DNA of 6,549 bases, from the NCBI GenBank assembly GCA_016207765.1, contig JACQOY010000156.1:1-6549 (forward strand). The letters are read 5' to 3'. Source of the DNA: Deltaproteobacteria bacterium (GTDB lineage Bacteria; UBA10199; SBBF01). The notes below the pieces were generated by a model. That model saw nothing but the letters and a program-made list of their open reading frames with translations, had not been told where the DNA came from and did no database searches. Both the position numbers and the translations under genes were made by a program. Of the stretch, positions 6,490 to 6,549 are shown piece after piece. Positions within the stretch are counted from its first letter, which is position 1, and each line of letters begins with the position of its first letter.

Positions 6490-6538
6490 GGGCAACCCCC
6501 TGTGGCAGTGAAACAGCCCCCCTTTGGGGTTGCCCTGC
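6487..6538. repeat. Palindromic intergenic repeat starting on the argS stop codon
   Basis: GGGCAACCCC (6490-6499) and GGGGTTGCCC (6526-6535) are perfect 10-bp reverse complements, extended outward by TGTA/TGCA-like bases past a one-base bulge. Each arm also folds locally: GGGG-CAA-CCCC (6489-6499) and CCCC-TTT-GGGG (6519-6529). Inside, CTGT (6500-6503) can pair with ACAG (6513-6516). The left arm takes in the TAG stop of argS (6487-6489). No T-tract follows, so this is not a standard terminator. The TAGGGGCAACCCC style resembles short interspersed palindromes that I recall from other bacterial genomes. Confidence 0.75.
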
Positions 6539-6545
6539 AAGGAGG
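6539..6545 (+). promoter_or_regulatory. Strong Shine-Dalgarno at the window edge, for a gene outside
   Basis: AAGGAGG directly follows the palindromic repeat after argS and is a full match to the usual anti-SD core. No start codon is reached before the window ends at 6549, so a plus-strand gene probably begins within roughly 10 bp beyond it. This is inferred from the motif and the compact collinear layout alone. Confidence 0.45.
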
Positions 6546-6549
6546 GCGG

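Noticed and set aside
6490..6535. Rho-independent terminator after argS
   Set aside because: The hairpin is strong, but the bases after it are TGCAAGGAGG with no T-tract; it is better described as a palindromic repeat.
5428..6540. Minus-strand open frame of 370 codons opposite argS
   Set aside because: It runs antisense to a complete, clearly conserved argS; its translation shows no recognisable domain and is His/Arg/Gly-rich, as expected for the complement of GC-biased coding DNA.

Overview
The window holds four collinear plus-strand protein genes, tightly packed: (1) a membrane-anchored Hanks-type Ser/Thr protein kinase with a PEGA-like C-terminal domain (3-1751); (2) a secreted zinc-dependent M16 peptidase with an intact HxxEH motif (1836-3305); (3) a second M16-family protein, a predicted lipoprotein that has lost the zinc motif but keeps the family R/Y motif (3417-4835); (4) arginyl-tRNA synthetase ArgS (4828-6489). 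Nothing on the minus strand is convincing; the long minus-strand frames are shadows of these genes. The base composition is moderately GC-rich by eye, and no RNA gene, CRISPR array or transposase is visible. Organism: the SPI and lipoprotein signal peptides, the M16 pair and a kinase of the type common in Myxococcota and other former Deltaproteobacteria (N-terminal kinase, one TM helix, PEGA-like tail) suggest a Gram-negative deltaproteobacterium-like lineage, quite possibly an uncultured one. This is inference from gene style, not from a marker search. Layout and cooperation: genes 2 and 3 look like the two halves of a heterodimeric M16 protease. Gene 2 supplies the zinc site (H70, E73, H74 and probably E202) and gene 3 supplies the R/Y motif (R320, Y327) that gene 2 lacks. 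The first has a cleavable signal peptide and the second a lipobox, so the complex is probably periplasmic and membrane-tethered. argS overlaps the end of gene 3 by 8 bp, so it is probably translationally coupled. Non-coding structure: all three gaps at gene borders contain inverted repeats. The most striking is a ~100-bp element at 3312-3411 between the two M16 genes. Each arm is itself a perfect 7-bp hairpin, the arms also pair with each other, and the right end provides the Shine-Dalgarno (SD) sequence of gene 3, so that SD can be buried in a hairpin. A second, unrelated palindromic repeat begins on the argS stop codon (6487-6489) and is followed at once by another strong SD at the window edge. 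The kinase gene carries GC-rich palindromes in its linker, a terminator-like hairpin in the PEGA-like region, and gene 3 has a G-quadruplex motif exactly at its inter-domain linker. I see no wholly new multi-gene system. The best candidates for something undescribed are the split M16 pair with an embedded SD-sequestering mobile repeat, and the repeat-at-gene-border pattern.
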